Numbered from the stretch's first letter, positions 1 to 8,789 are shown. The stretch is 23,954 nt of DNA from an uncultured Porphyromonas sp. (GCF_900541275.1 NZ_UQJH01000021.1:1-23954), one strand, 5' to 3'. Notes: a model not told the origin generated them from the sequence alone. Made by a program: numbers and translations.

Positions 1-8
1 CAAAGGTA
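1..8 (-). promoter_or_regulatory. Possible -7 box of a divergent promoter leaving the window
   Basis: Read on the minus strand, these bases are TACCTTTG, which fits the Bacteroidetes -7 consensus TAnnTTTG. No TTTG lies at the expected distance upstream on that strand. The bases around it form a near-perfect inverted repeat with the plus-strand promoter at 101-114 (one base missing in one arm). It would drive a gene to the left of the window. It rests on one short motif at the window edge. Confidence 0.3.
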
Positions 9-83
9 ATCTCTTTTTCCTCCCCCTCCCAGCACATCAAAATGCGAATTAGCCCATCTGCCGACCCGGCTCCGCTGGAAGGA

Positions 84-114
84 TTTGATTTCATCCACTA
101 AAGAGTTACCTTTG
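84..114 (+). promoter_or_regulatory. Promoter of the purM-like/prfA operon
   Basis: TTTG at 84-87 and TACCTTTG at 107-114 are separated by 19 bp. This matches the known Bacteroidetes primary sigma factor promoter (TTTG, 19-21 bp, TAnnTTTG). Transcription would start near 119-122, leaving about 270 nt of leader before the start codon at 392. Confidence 0.65.
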
Positions 115-118
115 TGTG

Positions 119-391
119 AGGAAGAGTCAAGAGAGTCTTCTGTTGCACCCACATCTACTCTTTACCTATGATGGCAAAGTATATGATGCGATCCGTGTGC
201 AGGGAGATCGTAGGTGGCGAGGAGATCACCTACACCACCCCTGTGTAGCCTGTGGCACGGCCACAGACGAGGTCGCGGAGCAGATCAGAGCCTCGAGAGG
301 ATGGCTGACCTCGTCGCCCGACCCCTCAGCCTGATCCTCAGCACTCCGTATCTCCTTTGCCATATAGACAGTAAGAAGTAATAAGGAAATC
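119..391 (+). promoter_or_regulatory. Long, apparently structured 5' leader of the purM-like/prfA operon
   Basis: No convincing gene is seen here. Several perfect inverted repeats follow one another: GTAGGTG 210-216 with CACCTAC 227-233; CTGTGGC 250-256 with GCCACAG 260-266; and a 9-bp stem 266-274 with 307-315 that encloses a smaller hairpin at 291-300. Stacked stems upstream of a purine-family gene could form a regulatory leader RNA, but I recognise no known riboswitch and see no T-tract terminator before 392. Confidence 0.35.
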
Positions 392-1579
392 ATGAGCATG
401 ACCAACGTCAATCCCAACGAACTCTACCGCCGACGGGGTGTCTCCGCCGATAAGGAGGATGTCCACGCAGCGATCAAGAATATAGACAAGGGGCTTTACC
501 CACAGGCTTTCTGCAAGATCATGCCCGACATTATGGGCGGTGACCCGGACTACTGCAATCTCATGCACGCCGATGGTGCCGGGACGAAGAGCTCCCTCGC
601 CTACCTCTATTGGCGCGAGACGAGCGACCTCTCTGTCTGGCGTGGCATCTCGCAGGACTCCATCGTGATGAATCTCGATGACCTCCTCTGCGTCGGTGCC
701 ACGCAGGGGCTCCTCCACTCCTCCACCATCGGGCGCAATAGCCGGCTCATCCCAGGAGAGGTGATCAGCGCACTGATCAATGGCACGGACGAGCTCCTCG
801 AGCAACTCCGTGACCTCGGTGTCGGGATCTACAATACCGGTGGCGAGACAGCCGACGTGGGCGACCTCGTCCGCACGGTGATCGTCGACAGCACCGTCTC
901 CTGCCGTATGAGGCGTGATGAGGTCATCGATGCTGCCCGCATCTCTTCCGGCGATGTCATCGTGGGGCTCGCCTCATTTGGGCAGGCGACCTACGAGACC
1001 GCATACAATGGTGGCATGGGGAGCAATGGTCTCACCTCCGCCCGGCATGATGTCTTTGCCCACCACTATGCAGAGAAGTACCCCGAGTCCTACGATGACT
1101 GCCTTCCGGACGACGTGGTCTACGTCGGCTCGCACAGCCTCACCGACCGCGTCGAGGGGCTGGACATCGACTACGGACACTTAGTCCTTGCACCCACACG
1201 CACCTACGCTCCGGTGCTGGTGGAGCTGCTTCGTGAGCTGCGCCCGCAGATCCACGGGCTCATCCACTGCACCGGAGGGGCTCAGACCAAGGTGCTGCAT
1301 TTTGTCAAGGGGAAAAAGATCATCAAGGACAACCTCTTTGACCTGCCCCCACTCTTTGACACCATCCTCCGCGATGGCAAGACCCCCGCGAGGGAGATGT
1401 ATAAGGTCTTCAATATGGGACACCGGATGGAGGTCTACCTACCCGAGCAGTACGCAGCCGAGGTGATCGACGTAGCCCGCCACTTCGACATTGACGCACA
1501 GGTCATCGGGCGGGTCGAGGAGGCCGCCGAGAGCGTGGTAGTGATCGAGAGCAGTCTCGGCAACTTCGAGTACCGATGA
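392..1579 (+). CDS. AIR synthase-related protein (PurM family)
   Basis: This 395-residue protein belongs to the ATP-binding PurM superfamily. PurM converts formylglycinamidine ribonucleotide to aminoimidazole ribonucleotide in purine synthesis. Family motifs are present in order: HADGAGTKS (about 59-67), MNLDDLLCVGA (93-103), a GGETADV segment (about 150), GLTSARHDVF (213-222), HCTGGAQTK and FNMGHRMEVY. It resembles the longer, divergent Bacteroides form more than the roughly 345-residue classical enzyme; for example DGAGTK replaces DGVGTK. Whether it is the sole AIR synthase or a paralogue cannot be decided here. The ATG follows an A/G-rich stretch at 382-389. Its stop overlaps the prfA start by 4 bp (ATGA), suggesting translational coupling. 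A promoter lies at 84-114. Confidence 0.88.
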   Translation: MSMTNVNPNELYRRRGVSADKEDVHAAIKNIDKGLYPQAFCKIMPDIMGGDPDYCNLMHADGAGTKSSLAYLYWRETSDLSVWRGISQDSIVMNLDDLLCVGATQGLLHSSTIGRNSRLIPGEVISALINGTDELLEQLRDLGVGIYNTGGETADVGDLVRTVIVDSTVSCRMRRDEVIDAARISSGDVIVGLASFGQATYETAYNGGMGSNGLTSARHDVFAHHYAEKYPESYDDCLPDDVVYVGSHSLTDRVEGLDIDYGHLVLAPTRTYAPVLVELLRELRPQIHGLIHCTGGAQTKVLHFVKGKKIIKDNLFDLPPLFDTILRDGKTPAREMYKVFNMGHRMEVYLPEQYAAEVIDVARHFDIDAQVIGRVEEAAESVVVIESSLGNFEYR

Positions 1580-2658
1580 TGGGTCTGTCGGAGCAATTGG
1601 CTCCTCTACGTGCGAAGTTTCGCGAGGTGACCATCCGCATGACCGACCCTGAGGTGATCGGGGATCAGAAGCTCTTCCGCAAGCTGAGCTTGGAGTACAA
1701 GGACCTCAAGGAGATCGACGACAAGGCGGAGCAGTATGAGTCGCTCCTCGGGCAGCGCGATGAGGACGAGAAGCTCATCGCCGCCGGGGAGGATGCCGAG
1801 CTGACCGATCTCGCCCGGGAGGATCTCCGAGCGATCGAGGAGCAGCTGCCCGAGCTGGAGCAGGAGCTGAGGATGCTCCTCCTCCCTAAGGATGAGGACG
1901 ACTCGCGCGATGTGATCATGGAGATCCGCGCCGGCACCGGTGGCGATGAGGCGGCACTCTTCGCCGGGGATCTCTTCAAGATGTATCAGAAATACTGCGC
2001 TGAGCAGGGCTGGAGCTGCCACGTCACGTCGATGAACGAGGGGACGATGGGTGGCTTCAAGTCGGTCATCTTCACCGTCGAGGGAGAGAAGGTCTACAGC
2101 CGGCTCAAGTACGAGAGCGGTGTCCACCGCGTCCAGCGAATACCGGTGACCGAGTCGCAGGGACGCATACAGACCTCCGCTGCTACCGTCGCCGTACTGC
2201 CACAGGCAGACGAGGTGGACGTGGAGCTGAGGAGTGAGGACATACGCACCGACATCTTCTGCGCCTCCGGTCCCGGCGGGCAAGGGGTCAATACCACCTA
2301 CTCCGCCGTCCGGCTGACCCACCTCCCCACCGGCATCGTGGTGCAGTCGCAGGACGAGCGCTCCCAGCGGCAGAATATGGCTAAGGCGATGGAGGAGCTC
2401 CGCACCCGCATCTACAATCAGGAGCGGGAGCGACAGGAGGCGGAGCGCGCCTCCGAGCGGCGCTCCCTCATCTCCACCGGCGACCGGTCCGAGAAGATAC
2501 GGACTTACAACTTTCCCCAGAGCCGCGTCACGGACCACCGCATCGGACTATCGATCCACGACATAGACAGCGTCCTCGATGGCGGCATCGGTCCATTCAT
2601 CGAGGCCCTCACCACGGAGGACAACCTCGAGCGAATGAAGGGCAGTCCCGCCACCTAA
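1576..2658 (+). CDS. prfA: Peptide chain release factor 1 (RF1)
   Basis: RF1 recognises UAA and UAG in the ribosomal A site and triggers peptidyl-tRNA hydrolysis. The 360-residue length is normal. The codon-recognition tripeptide PVT lies at 190-192 in the context HRVQRIPVTESQGR, which separates RF1 (PxT) from RF2 (SPF). The catalytic GGQ is at 234-236 within GPGGQGVNTT; its glutamine is the usual target of PrmC methylation. The more common form is GAGGQ, so the proline is a small variation. The N-terminal 110 residues are charged and helical, as expected for domain 1. Start 1576 overlaps the upstream stop; a second ATG at 1579 is equally possible. The gene ends in TAA. Confidence 0.95.
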   Translation: MMGLSEQLAPLRAKFREVTIRMTDPEVIGDQKLFRKLSLEYKDLKEIDDKAEQYESLLGQRDEDEKLIAAGEDAELTDLAREDLRAIEEQLPELEQELRMLLLPKDEDDSRDVIMEIRAGTGGDEAALFAGDLFKMYQKYCAEQGWSCHVTSMNEGTMGGFKSVIFTVEGEKVYSRLKYESGVHRVQRIPVTESQGRIQTSAATVAVLPQADEVDVELRSEDIRTDIFCASGPGGQGVNTTYSAVRLTHLPTGIVVQSQDERSQRQNMAKAMEELRTRIYNQERERQEAERASERRSLISTGDRSEKIRTYNFPQSRVTDHRIGLSIHDIDSVLDGGIGPFIEALTTEDNLERMKGSPAT

Positions 2659-2785
2659 TTAAGTCCCCCAGTAAGACTAGTCCCTATGGGCTGCAGTGAG
2701 ACCATTCGGCACAGGCTAAGCCCTTTTTGTTTCCACAGGGTGGATTACTTCAGCGCCCTCGCATCAGTCCCACTCTCCTCTGTAC

Positions 2786-2833
2786 AATACACCGCACCCA
2801 AGCTCCTCCTCTGAGGCTCGGGTGCGGTGTATT
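2786..2833. terminator. Long stem-loop between convergent prfA and the aminotransferase gene
   Basis: A perfect 14-bp stem pairs 2786-2799 (AATACACCGCACCC) with 2820-2833, and the 20-nt loop can itself pair (CCTC with GAGG). It lies between two genes pointing at each other, so it probably ends transcription from both sides. Neither side has a strong T-tract, so it is not a textbook intrinsic terminator. Confidence 0.6.
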
Positions 2834-2857
2834 ATATTAGGACTTCAGAGGCGTTAC

Positions 2858-4144
2858 TTACGCCTTGATCGCCTCGCGGATACAGTCGACGATATAGTGG
2901 ACATCATCGTCCGAGACATACGGACCTGCAGGGAGGCAAAAGCCGACCCGGAAGAGCTCCTCCTCCACCCCGCCCGTGTAGACGGGAGCGTCCGCATAGA
3001 CAGGCTGCTTATGCATCGGCTTCCAGAGGGGGCGACACTCTACCTTCTTCTCCAGCATAAAGGCGCGGAGAGCCTCCACATTGGCATTAGGCTGGCAGTC
3101 GGTCGTTGCCGACTCCACCTGATGGATCACCCCAGCGGCGCCACCAACAGCGGTTTTGATCACCTGCTGGTACGCATTCTCCTGTCCCTTGACCCGAACC
3201 TCAGGATCGATCGTGGCAGCGCAGAGCCAAAAGTTGGCGTCATACCGCTTGTCCTCCGGCTGACGGTGCATCGCAATCCCCGGCACGTCTGCGAGTAGCT
3301 CCTCATAGAGCGCCTGCACGTGCTTGTGATGAGCGAGGTGGTCACCCAGCACCGTCATCTGTCCGCGACCGATACCGGCACACACATTGGAGAGTCGATA
3401 GTTATACCCGATGGCGGTATGGTGGTAGTAGGGATAAGCATCGCGCGCCTGAGTGGCATACCACATGACCTCCGTCGCATCCGCCTCCGAGCGGCAGATC
3501 AGTGCTCCTCCGCCCGAGGTGGTGATCATCTTATTTCCATTGAAGGAGAGGACACCAAATTTCCCAAAGGTCCCCAGTACCTGACCACCAAAGCGGGAGC
3601 CCATACCCTCAGCAGCATCCTCCACCACGGGGATACCGTACTTATCCGCTATCGCCATGATCTCATCGATCCGGTAGGGCATACCATAGAGCGCTACGGG
3701 GACGATCGCCTTGGGGTAACGCCCGGTCTGCTCCTTGCGCTCAAGGATCGCCCTCTCCAGCAGAGCCGGATCCATATTCCAGGTCTCCCGCTCCGAGCCG
3801 ACAAAGATAGGCTTGGCACCAAGGTAGGTGATCGGGTGCGAGGAGGCGCAGAAGGTGAAGCTCTGCACCAGCACCTCGTCGCCGGGACCCACACCGCAGC
3901 CGATCAGCGCCAGGTGAACCGCTGCCGTACCTGCTGACAGGCAGACCACATGCCGACCCAGTGGAGCCGAGTCGTCCGACTTGCTGTTGACAAACGCCTC
4001 TAAGTCCTTCTCAAAGGCATTCACATTCGGGCCCATCGGCACCACCCAATTGGTGTCAAAGGCCTCCTTCACATACTTCTGCTCCAGCCCCTCCTCACTC
4101 ATGTGAGCGAGGCAGAGGTAGATCATCTTTCTCTCTTCCGTCAT
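2858..4144 (-). CDS. DegT/DnrJ/EryC1/StrS family sugar aminotransferase
   Basis: A PLP-dependent enzyme that transfers an amino group to a keto-sugar nucleotide, making an amino-deoxy sugar for surface polysaccharide. The 428 residues show SAGTAA (70-75, phosphate binding), VVEDAAEG with the conserved Asp176, and FNGNKMITTSGGG with the PLP-binding Lys205. The opening MIYLCLAHMS is typical of a Bacteroidales subfamily. ATG 4144 is used, but the ATG six codons later follows a purine-rich stretch and could be the true start. Separated by 454 bp from the polysaccharide operon, it has its own candidate promoter at 4415-4448. By domain and context it could be an equivalent of P. gingivalis PorR, but the substrate cannot be read from sequence. 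Confidence 0.88.
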   Translation of the reverse strand: MTEERKMIYLCLAHMSEEGLEQKYVKEAFDTNWVVPMGPNVNAFEKDLEAFVNSKSDDSAPLGRHVVCLSAGTAAVHLALIGCGVGPGDEVLVQSFTFCASSHPITYLGAKPIFVGSERETWNMDPALLERAILERKEQTGRYPKAIVPVALYGMPYRIDEIMAIADKYGIPVVEDAAEGMGSRFGGQVLGTFGKFGVLSFNGNKMITTSGGGALICRSEADATEVMWYATQARDAYPYYHHTAIGYNYRLSNVCAGIGRGQMTVLGDHLAHHKHVQALYEELLADVPGIAMHRQPEDKRYDANFWLCAATIDPEVRVKGQENAYQQVIKTAVGGAAGVIHQVESATTDCQPNANVEALRAFMLEKKVECRPLWKPMHKQPVYADAPVYTGGVEEELFRVGFCLPAGPYVSDDDVHYIVDCIREAIKA

Positions 4145-4598
4145 ATCATCTTATCTAAAGTAAGTGTAAGGATGAAAGCGCTCATCATCTTCTCTCATAG
4201 TAAGAACAAGCTGGTCTGCTCTCGCTCCACACATACACATACATTGATGGTTTATCTACTCTGATCTCTCCACAAATATAATGAAATCAGAGGTTATGCT
4301 CCACGTCAAAATCAACCCTGCAAGAGATCAACTCCTGTGTTAAGAATGGGAGAAACCATGACAACCTCCCCTATGGGAGAGTTAATGGCTCAATAGAGCT
4401 TTCTCTTTCGGTTGCAAAGATACCACGCCCGCACCCTCCGATTGTCTCTTATCTGCACTTAGGGGCAAATTCAGTGCAAATACAGCCACTGATTGTTAAT
4501 ATGGTATGTCTTCTCACGCAGGCAAGGTAATGTCTAGTAAGTGGAGTCAACGGGGGTAGTAGTACCACGACTATGACTCATCTCTATCGCTGAGCTAC
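4145..4598. other. 454-bp intergenic region between aminotransferase and polysaccharide operon
   Basis: No gene is supported on either strand. It holds the candidate promoter of the aminotransferase gene (4415-4448) and therefore a leader of roughly 265 nt. A second TAnnTTTG box on the minus strand (TATATTTG, 4280-4273) has no partner at the right distance. A short inverted repeat, CAGTG 4472-4476 with CACTG 4487-4491, is also present. No clear T-tract terminator follows the sugar transferase stop at 4599. Confidence 0.5.
4415..4448 (-). promoter_or_regulatory. Candidate promoter of the aminotransferase gene (GAGACAA type)
   Basis: On the minus strand GAGACAA (4448-4442) is followed after 19 bp by TATCTTTG (4422-4415), a -7 box matching TAnnTTTG. 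There is no TTTG at the -33 position. The same GAGACAA plus TATnTTTGC arrangement occurs at 19373-19406 and 23559-23591. Confidence 0.5.
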
Positions 4599-5180
4599 TC
4601 ACCCAAAGACGGTCTGAAAGATATACCGGATATCCTTCCGGAAGGACCAGTGGTAGTAGTACTCCTTATTGATGCGAACCTTGTCCGGGAAGATCACGGT
4701 GTCATTGTAGGTCTGAGGGTCATCTACCCCGGCAAGGAGCTCCTCTTCGTTGCGATACTTTAGGGATGCGGGGCCGGTGATCCCCGGACGTAGCTTCAGT
4801 ATCACCCGATCCTCACCCACAAGTTTGTCTGCATATCCGGGCACATCTGGTCGGGGACCCACGAAGCTCATGTCTCCTACCAGCACATTCCACAGCTCCG
4901 GAAGCTCATCCAGCTTGTACTTACGCAGTTTGGCTCCAAGCGGGGTGATGCGAGATTCCCCGGCAACAGAGACACTGCTACCACCATGAGCCACACTCAT
5001 ACTGCGAAACTTCACCATCGTGAAGAGCTTGCCATCCTTCCCTACTCTCTTCTGTCTAAAGAGTACCGGTCCCCCCGGCATCTTTAGCCGAATCAACAAC
5101 GCCACGAGAAGCAACAAGGGGCAGAGAACAATCAGCCCCAATAAAGAAAACACTCGGTCAAATAGCCACTTGAACCACAT
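4599..5180 (-). CDS. Sugar transferase, monotopic phosphoglycosyl transferase (WcaJ/PglC type)
   Basis: It starts glycan assembly by moving a phospho-sugar from a UDP-sugar to undecaprenyl phosphate at the cytoplasmic membrane face. The 193-residue length is that of the small PglC-like form, with only the catalytic domain. Visible are a single hydrophobic re-entrant segment (about 9-30), KFRSM (57-61), the catalytic Asp-Glu pair in KLDELPELWNVL (91-92), GDMSFVGPRPD and RPGITG. It is the last gene of the operon, 6 bp after the glycosyltransferase. Its substrate is unknown; an amino sugar made with the nearby aminotransferase is possible. Confidence 0.92.
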   Translation of the reverse strand: MWFKWLFDRVFSLLGLIVLCPLLLLVALLIRLKMPGGPVLFRQKRVGKDGKLFTMVKFRSMSVAHGGSSVSVAGESRITPLGAKLRKYKLDELPELWNVLVGDMSFVGPRPDVPGYADKLVGEDRVILKLRPGITGPASLKYRNEEELLAGVDDPQTYNDTVIFPDKVRINKEYYYHWSFRKDIRYIFQTVFG

Positions 5181-5186
5181 AAAAAG

Positions 5187-5954
5187 TCATAGTCTATGTG
5201 TTATCCTTTTTCTGACTGCATGATAAGCATATCCGATAAAGCATATAATAGACTTACACAGTGATAGTCCCTCCACATCGCGATAAACTCTCCATACACC
5301 TGCAGCTGCCTTCAGTTTGTTGTGAGAGATTGAAGTGCTAACGTTACGATAAGATGCTAGGGGTAAGTCAAGCCCGTAAGCCACCACTCCTTGACGGAGA
5401 ATGCTAAGCCATGTCGCCATATCCTGACGCTTTCTGAGGAGAGGCATTCTGAAGTCACCTACGACATCACGGTCAACGATTACAGTCAGACAACCAATAA
5501 TGGTATTTCTCAAGTACTGGTTGTAGGTGAGTGTTGCCGGTACTCGGATGAGATTATTTCTCTCACCATTCTCACTGATAGTCTCGTAAGCTGTAAATGA
5601 TAAACCAGCAGACTTAGATGACATAAAAGCGAGCTGTTTCTCCAGCTTGTCCTCTGCCCACAGGTCATCACTGTCTAGGAAGGCAATGTAACGACCAGCA
5701 GCATGCATAATAGAGTTATTCCTTGCTACAGCAGCACCACTATTCTCCGGCAAATCAAAGAGTTTGATCCTTTGATCATCTACTGAAATACTCTTCACTA
5801 GATTTCGGGTGTTATCAGTACTGCAATCGTCAGTAATGAGCAGTTCCCAGTCTGCGATAGATTGTGCTTGGACTGACTTTATTGCCTCTATAATGAAGCG
5901 CTCCGCATTATAGCATGGCATAATCACGGATACGAGTGGAGAGTTTATTGCCAT
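5187..5954 (-). CDS. Glycosyltransferase family 2
   Basis: This 255-residue GT-A fold enzyme probably adds a sugar to the lipid-linked repeat unit in the cytoplasm. The N-terminus reads PLVSVIMPCYNAERFI. TDDCSTDNT (about 41-49) and FLDSDDLW (about 92-99) supply the nucleotide- and metal-binding aspartates. No membrane domain is evident beyond a mildly hydrophobic C-terminal stretch. The gene starts 5 bp after the dehydrogenase stop and ends 6 bp before the sugar transferase. It is the only ordinary glycosyltransferase in the cluster, so the repeat unit is either very short or completed by enzymes encoded elsewhere. Confidence 0.9.
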   Translation of the reverse strand: MAINSPLVSVIMPCYNAERFIIEAIKSVQAQSIADWELLITDDCSTDNTRNLVKSISVDDQRIKLFDLPENSGAAVARNNSIMHAAGRYIAFLDSDDLWAEDKLEKQLAFMSSKSAGLSFTAYETISENGERNNLIRVPATLTYNQYLRNTIIGCLTVIVDRDVVGDFRMPLLRKRQDMATWLSILRQGVVAYGLDLPLASYRNVSTSISHNKLKAAAGVWRVYRDVEGLSLCKSIICFIGYAYHAVRKRITHRL

Positions 5955-5959
5955 ACTCT

Positions 5960-7273
5960 TTAGTGACCAATATTCAGATATGCAAAACCATACTCAGCCA
6001 GTCGGGACTTATCAAAAACATTTCTTCCATCTATCACGAGAGGATGATTCATAGATGACTTCAGACGGCTCCAGTCAGGCATCCGGAACTCACGCCACTC
6101 CGTCACATGGAAGATGGCATCTGCATTTTCCGAAGTCTCATAGATGTCCTTAGCATATGTAATGCGATCTCCAAGTCGCCTCTTGGCCTCTTCCATGGCT
6201 ACAGGATCATATCCGCTGACGGTGCATCCAGCACTGATCAGAGACTCCACTAACACAAGTGCCGGAGCCTCGCGCATATCATCTGTATTAGGCTTGAAGG
6301 AGAGCCCCCAGAGAGCAACTTTTTTCCCCTTTATATCGCCGTTGTAATACTCTCGAAATTTATCGAAGAGGATATTCTTCTGATCATTATTCACCTCCTC
6401 TACTGCTTCGATCACTCTCATTCGATAGCCATTGTCCTTTCCTGTTTTGATGAGCGCCTTCACATCCTTCGGGAAGCATGAACCACCATAGCCACAGCCT
6501 GGGTAGAGGAACTTATTCCCGATGCGAGTATCTGACCCTATGCCCTGACGAATCATATCAGGGTTTGCCCCTACACGCTCGCAGAGATTAGCGATGTCAT
6601 TCATAAAGCTAATGCGTGTAGCAAGCATGGCATTAGCAGCATACTTCGTCATCTCGGCGGATGGGATATCCATAAAGATGACCCTGAAGTTATTCAGGAG
6701 CATAGGTTTGTAGAGATCGGTCATAAGGAGCTTTGCCCTCTCACTATCGACACCTACCACCACACGATCGGGTTTCATAAAGTCATCGATAGCATTCCCC
6801 TCCTTCAGAAACTCAGGATTAGATGCCACATCAAAGGGAACATCTACTGCACGTTTGTCGATCTCAGCCTGTATGGTGGCGCGGACTTTCTCAGCTGTGC
6901 CCACTGGTACAGTACTTTTGGTGACTATAAGTTTATAGTCCTTGATGTTCTGACCGATGGTTTTTGCTACTTGGAGGACATACTTGAGGTCTGCCGATCC
7001 ATCCTCATCTGGAGGAGTTCCAACGGCAGTAAATACGATTTCCACACCTTCTAACACCTCTCGCAGATCGGTGTGGAAGTGAAGTCGTCCCGCAGTTACG
7101 TTTCTCGAGACTAAGGTGTCGAGCCCTGGCTCGTAGATTGGGATAATCCCACTCTTGAGGGCCTTGATCTTTTCTTCATTGACATCAATGCAGGTAACAT
7201 CTGTACCGAGTTCTGCAAAGCAGGTTCCCGTCACAAGACCTACATATCCTGTCCCTACGATTGCTATCTTCAT
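5960..7273 (-). CDS. ugd: UDP-glucose/UDP-GlcNAc 6-dehydrogenase
   Basis: It oxidises C6 of a UDP-hexose to the uronic acid in two NAD-dependent steps, making UDP-glucuronate or an N-acetyl analogue. The 437 residues show the NAD motif GTGYVGLVTG (7-16), TKSTVPVGT (118-126), NPEFLKEGNAI, and the catalytic Cys266 in GYGGSCFPKD. The C-terminal substrate-binding domain includes LWGLSFKPNTDDMREAP. Sequence style favours UDP-glucose, but GlcNAc dehydrogenases share the fold. P. gingivalis UgdA works with the aminotransferase PorR in A-LPS synthesis, and both types of gene are present in this locus. The gene follows the GNAT gene by 56 bp. Confidence 0.92.
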   Translation of the reverse strand: MKIAIVGTGYVGLVTGTCFAELGTDVTCIDVNEEKIKALKSGIIPIYEPGLDTLVSRNVTAGRLHFHTDLREVLEGVEIVFTAVGTPPDEDGSADLKYVLQVAKTIGQNIKDYKLIVTKSTVPVGTAEKVRATIQAEIDKRAVDVPFDVASNPEFLKEGNAIDDFMKPDRVVVGVDSERAKLLMTDLYKPMLLNNFRVIFMDIPSAEMTKYAANAMLATRISFMNDIANLCERVGANPDMIRQGIGSDTRIGNKFLYPGCGYGGSCFPKDVKALIKTGKDNGYRMRVIEAVEEVNNDQKNILFDKFREYYNGDIKGKKVALWGLSFKPNTDDMREAPALVLVESLISAGCTVSGYDPVAMEEAKRRLGDRITYAKDIYETSENADAIFHVTEWREFRMPDWSRLKSSMNHPLVIDGRNVFDKSRLAEYGFAYLNIGH

Positions 7274-7329
7274 ATCTTATATTCTTGTGCCTATTTAGTT
7301 TTAACTCAATCAATGCAACAAAAAAGCAA

Positions 7330-7935
7330 TCAATGTTTTCTCAATATTCGTCTGCTCACAAAAGAAAACAACCAATTCCATATGGTATTGCTGTCCTTAA
7401 CAACAGGAACGATAGATCTTCCATTGACTAGCTTATACTGCAAGTCCTCGTGCTTCGATCTGCCACAATAAACGAAGCCGACTCTTTCAATTCCAGACCA
7501 ACTCGCTCTGTTATTCTCGGCCACACACATATATATGGGCAGATTGTGTGGCACTAGATCTTCAAGTATTTTTGTGAGTAAATATGGATGAAGCAATTTA
7601 CCCCTATATTCAGGCACGGTATAATCCGGTCCAATATGCACACCCCCACCTAGTCTATAAACAAAGTCAAGGTGCGGGAGACCAGTAGAGATATGGGAAT
7701 ATGCGATCTCCTTATCGGTTTTTAGATCAACCAGAGAATACCGGTAGTAAGAAAAGCCCGAGAATATATGCCAGAACAAATTGGTGAAAGAGTGACAAGG
7801 AGCTCTTTTCTTCACCACGATTATATCATTATATAGTGGCACAACAGGATTGATTTTCTCGATTCCAGGGCGAAAAATGTATATCCGATCATTGTCTATA
7901 CAAACACGGCTATTATTCATGTTGAAAGATGACAA
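7330..7935 (-). CDS. GNAT-family acetyltransferase, polysaccharide-associated
   Basis: Of 201 residues, the middle and C-terminal parts look like a GNAT fold: a VHIGPDYTVPEYRGKLL segment resembles the acetyl-CoA-binding motif A (about 98-114), followed by YMCVAENNRASWSGIERVGF, the usual N-x-x-S helix and GF strand. The likely role is N- or O-acetylation of a sugar, since the gene lies inside the polysaccharide operon between another transferase and the dehydrogenase. DNA is AT-richer than the flanking housekeeping genes. The substrate is unknown. Confidence 0.7.
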   Translation of the reverse strand: MSSFNMNNSRVCIDNDRIYIFRPGIEKINPVVPLYNDIIVVKKRAPCHSFTNLFWHIFSGFSYYRYSLVDLKTDKEIAYSHISTGLPHLDFVYRLGGGVHIGPDYTVPEYRGKLLHPYLLTKILEDLVPHNLPIYMCVAENNRASWSGIERVGFVYCGRSKHEDLQYKLVNGRSIVPVVKDSNTIWNWLFSFVSRRILRKH

Positions 7936-7979
7936 AAAGTGAATGAGTCAGTAGGGTCATATCGGGAAGATGATGTCTC

Positions 7980-8789
7980 TTACCTGTCACTGATCGATAA
8001 CTGATATAACGCCAAGAGAGAGTACAACATAGAACCGGGCTTTGCCAATCGTCTAAATGGATAAATCAGCGAAAGCAATAATCGCAGCCATGGCTGGAAG
8101 TATGCTTGACATTTGCAATAAGCACGCCTAAACTGAAGCTTTTCGACCAAAAAATCCTGCACATTGCTGTGCTCCGATAAGGACTTTGCACCAGCATCAA
8201 CATAAAGAAAGCCCCGATCCCTGAGGTAGTAGTTTACAATCGAGTAGTTCAGTCCATAAGTAGGATTGTGCTTGGTATACCGGTAGCTCAAGCTCTCCCT
8301 AGCCATTACTGCATTGTCATCAAAGACAATAATCGACTCCCACATAGCAGGCTCACCTGACTCCTTATCGTACCCAATCCAGAAATCCCCCCCCTCTTCG
8401 AACACCATATCTACATACTCAACAAACTCGCCCTCAGACAATGTAGGCTTTATCCCAAGACGGACAGATCTCTCGCAGAATAATCGGTATCCGCACCTCA
8501 AAATCTCATCCTTGTCCACGATCTTGTACTCATATACGGATAGGCTCTTACGTAGATTTTTCCTTGTACTTTTGGAGGGAAGCTCATCTATCTCGATCGG
8601 ATGATCGATAATGATGTGCCACATATCCCCGTGATCTAACTTGTCAAAGTCGTAAATACTTCGCAGATACCAAGCGTTATACTTCTTGAGCAGCTCATGG
8701 ACTTCATCGGCGGACAGTCTCTCTCTTTGATACAGATTACCCTCGTAAGTCACGCTCTTTTTGTACGACTTATATTTCAGATGATACAT
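7980..8789 (-). CDS. FemAB/GNAT-like acyl- or aminoacyl-transferase
   Basis: This 269-residue protein has features of the GNAT/FemAB superfamily. A basic SKSTRKNLRKSL stretch (about 72-83) is reminiscent of the R-K-rich segment of FemAB proteins. The C-terminal half reads YSIVNYYLRDRGFLYVDAG and then HSNVQDFLVEKLQFRRAY, in the position of the usual GF helix. Such proteins in polysaccharide loci transfer acyl or aminoacyl groups to amino sugars. The start overlaps the flippase stop by 20 bp, so translation is probably coupled. Assignment is by pattern only. Confidence 0.55.
   Translation of the reverse strand: MYHLKYKSYKKSVTYEGNLYQRERLSADEVHELLKKYNAWYLRSIYDFDKLDHGDMWHIIIDHPIEIDELPSKSTRKNLRKSLSVYEYKIVDKDEILRCGYRLFCERSVRLGIKPTLSEGEFVEYVDMVFEEGGDFWIGYDKESGEPAMWESIIVFDDNAVMARESLSYRYTKHNPTYGLNYSIVNYYLRDRGFLYVDAGAKSLSEHSNVQDFLVEKLQFRRAYCKCQAYFQPWLRLLLSLIYPFRRLAKPGSMLYSLLALYQLSISDR

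Noticed and set aside
116..334. 72-codon frame in the purM leader
   Set aside because: Its start lies at or before the predicted transcription start, there is no ribosome-binding site, and the stretch is filled with inverted repeats. A leader RNA explains it better.
1606..2538. 310-codon minus-strand frame opposite prfA
   Set aside because: Release factor 1 is certain on the plus strand. The opposite frame has no recognisable domain and is a composition shadow.
4348..4379. Attenuator-like alternative hairpins in the aminotransferase leader
   Set aside because: CTCCC at 4366-4370 can pair with GGGAG on either side, but the stems have only 5 bp and no T-tract or leader peptide follows.
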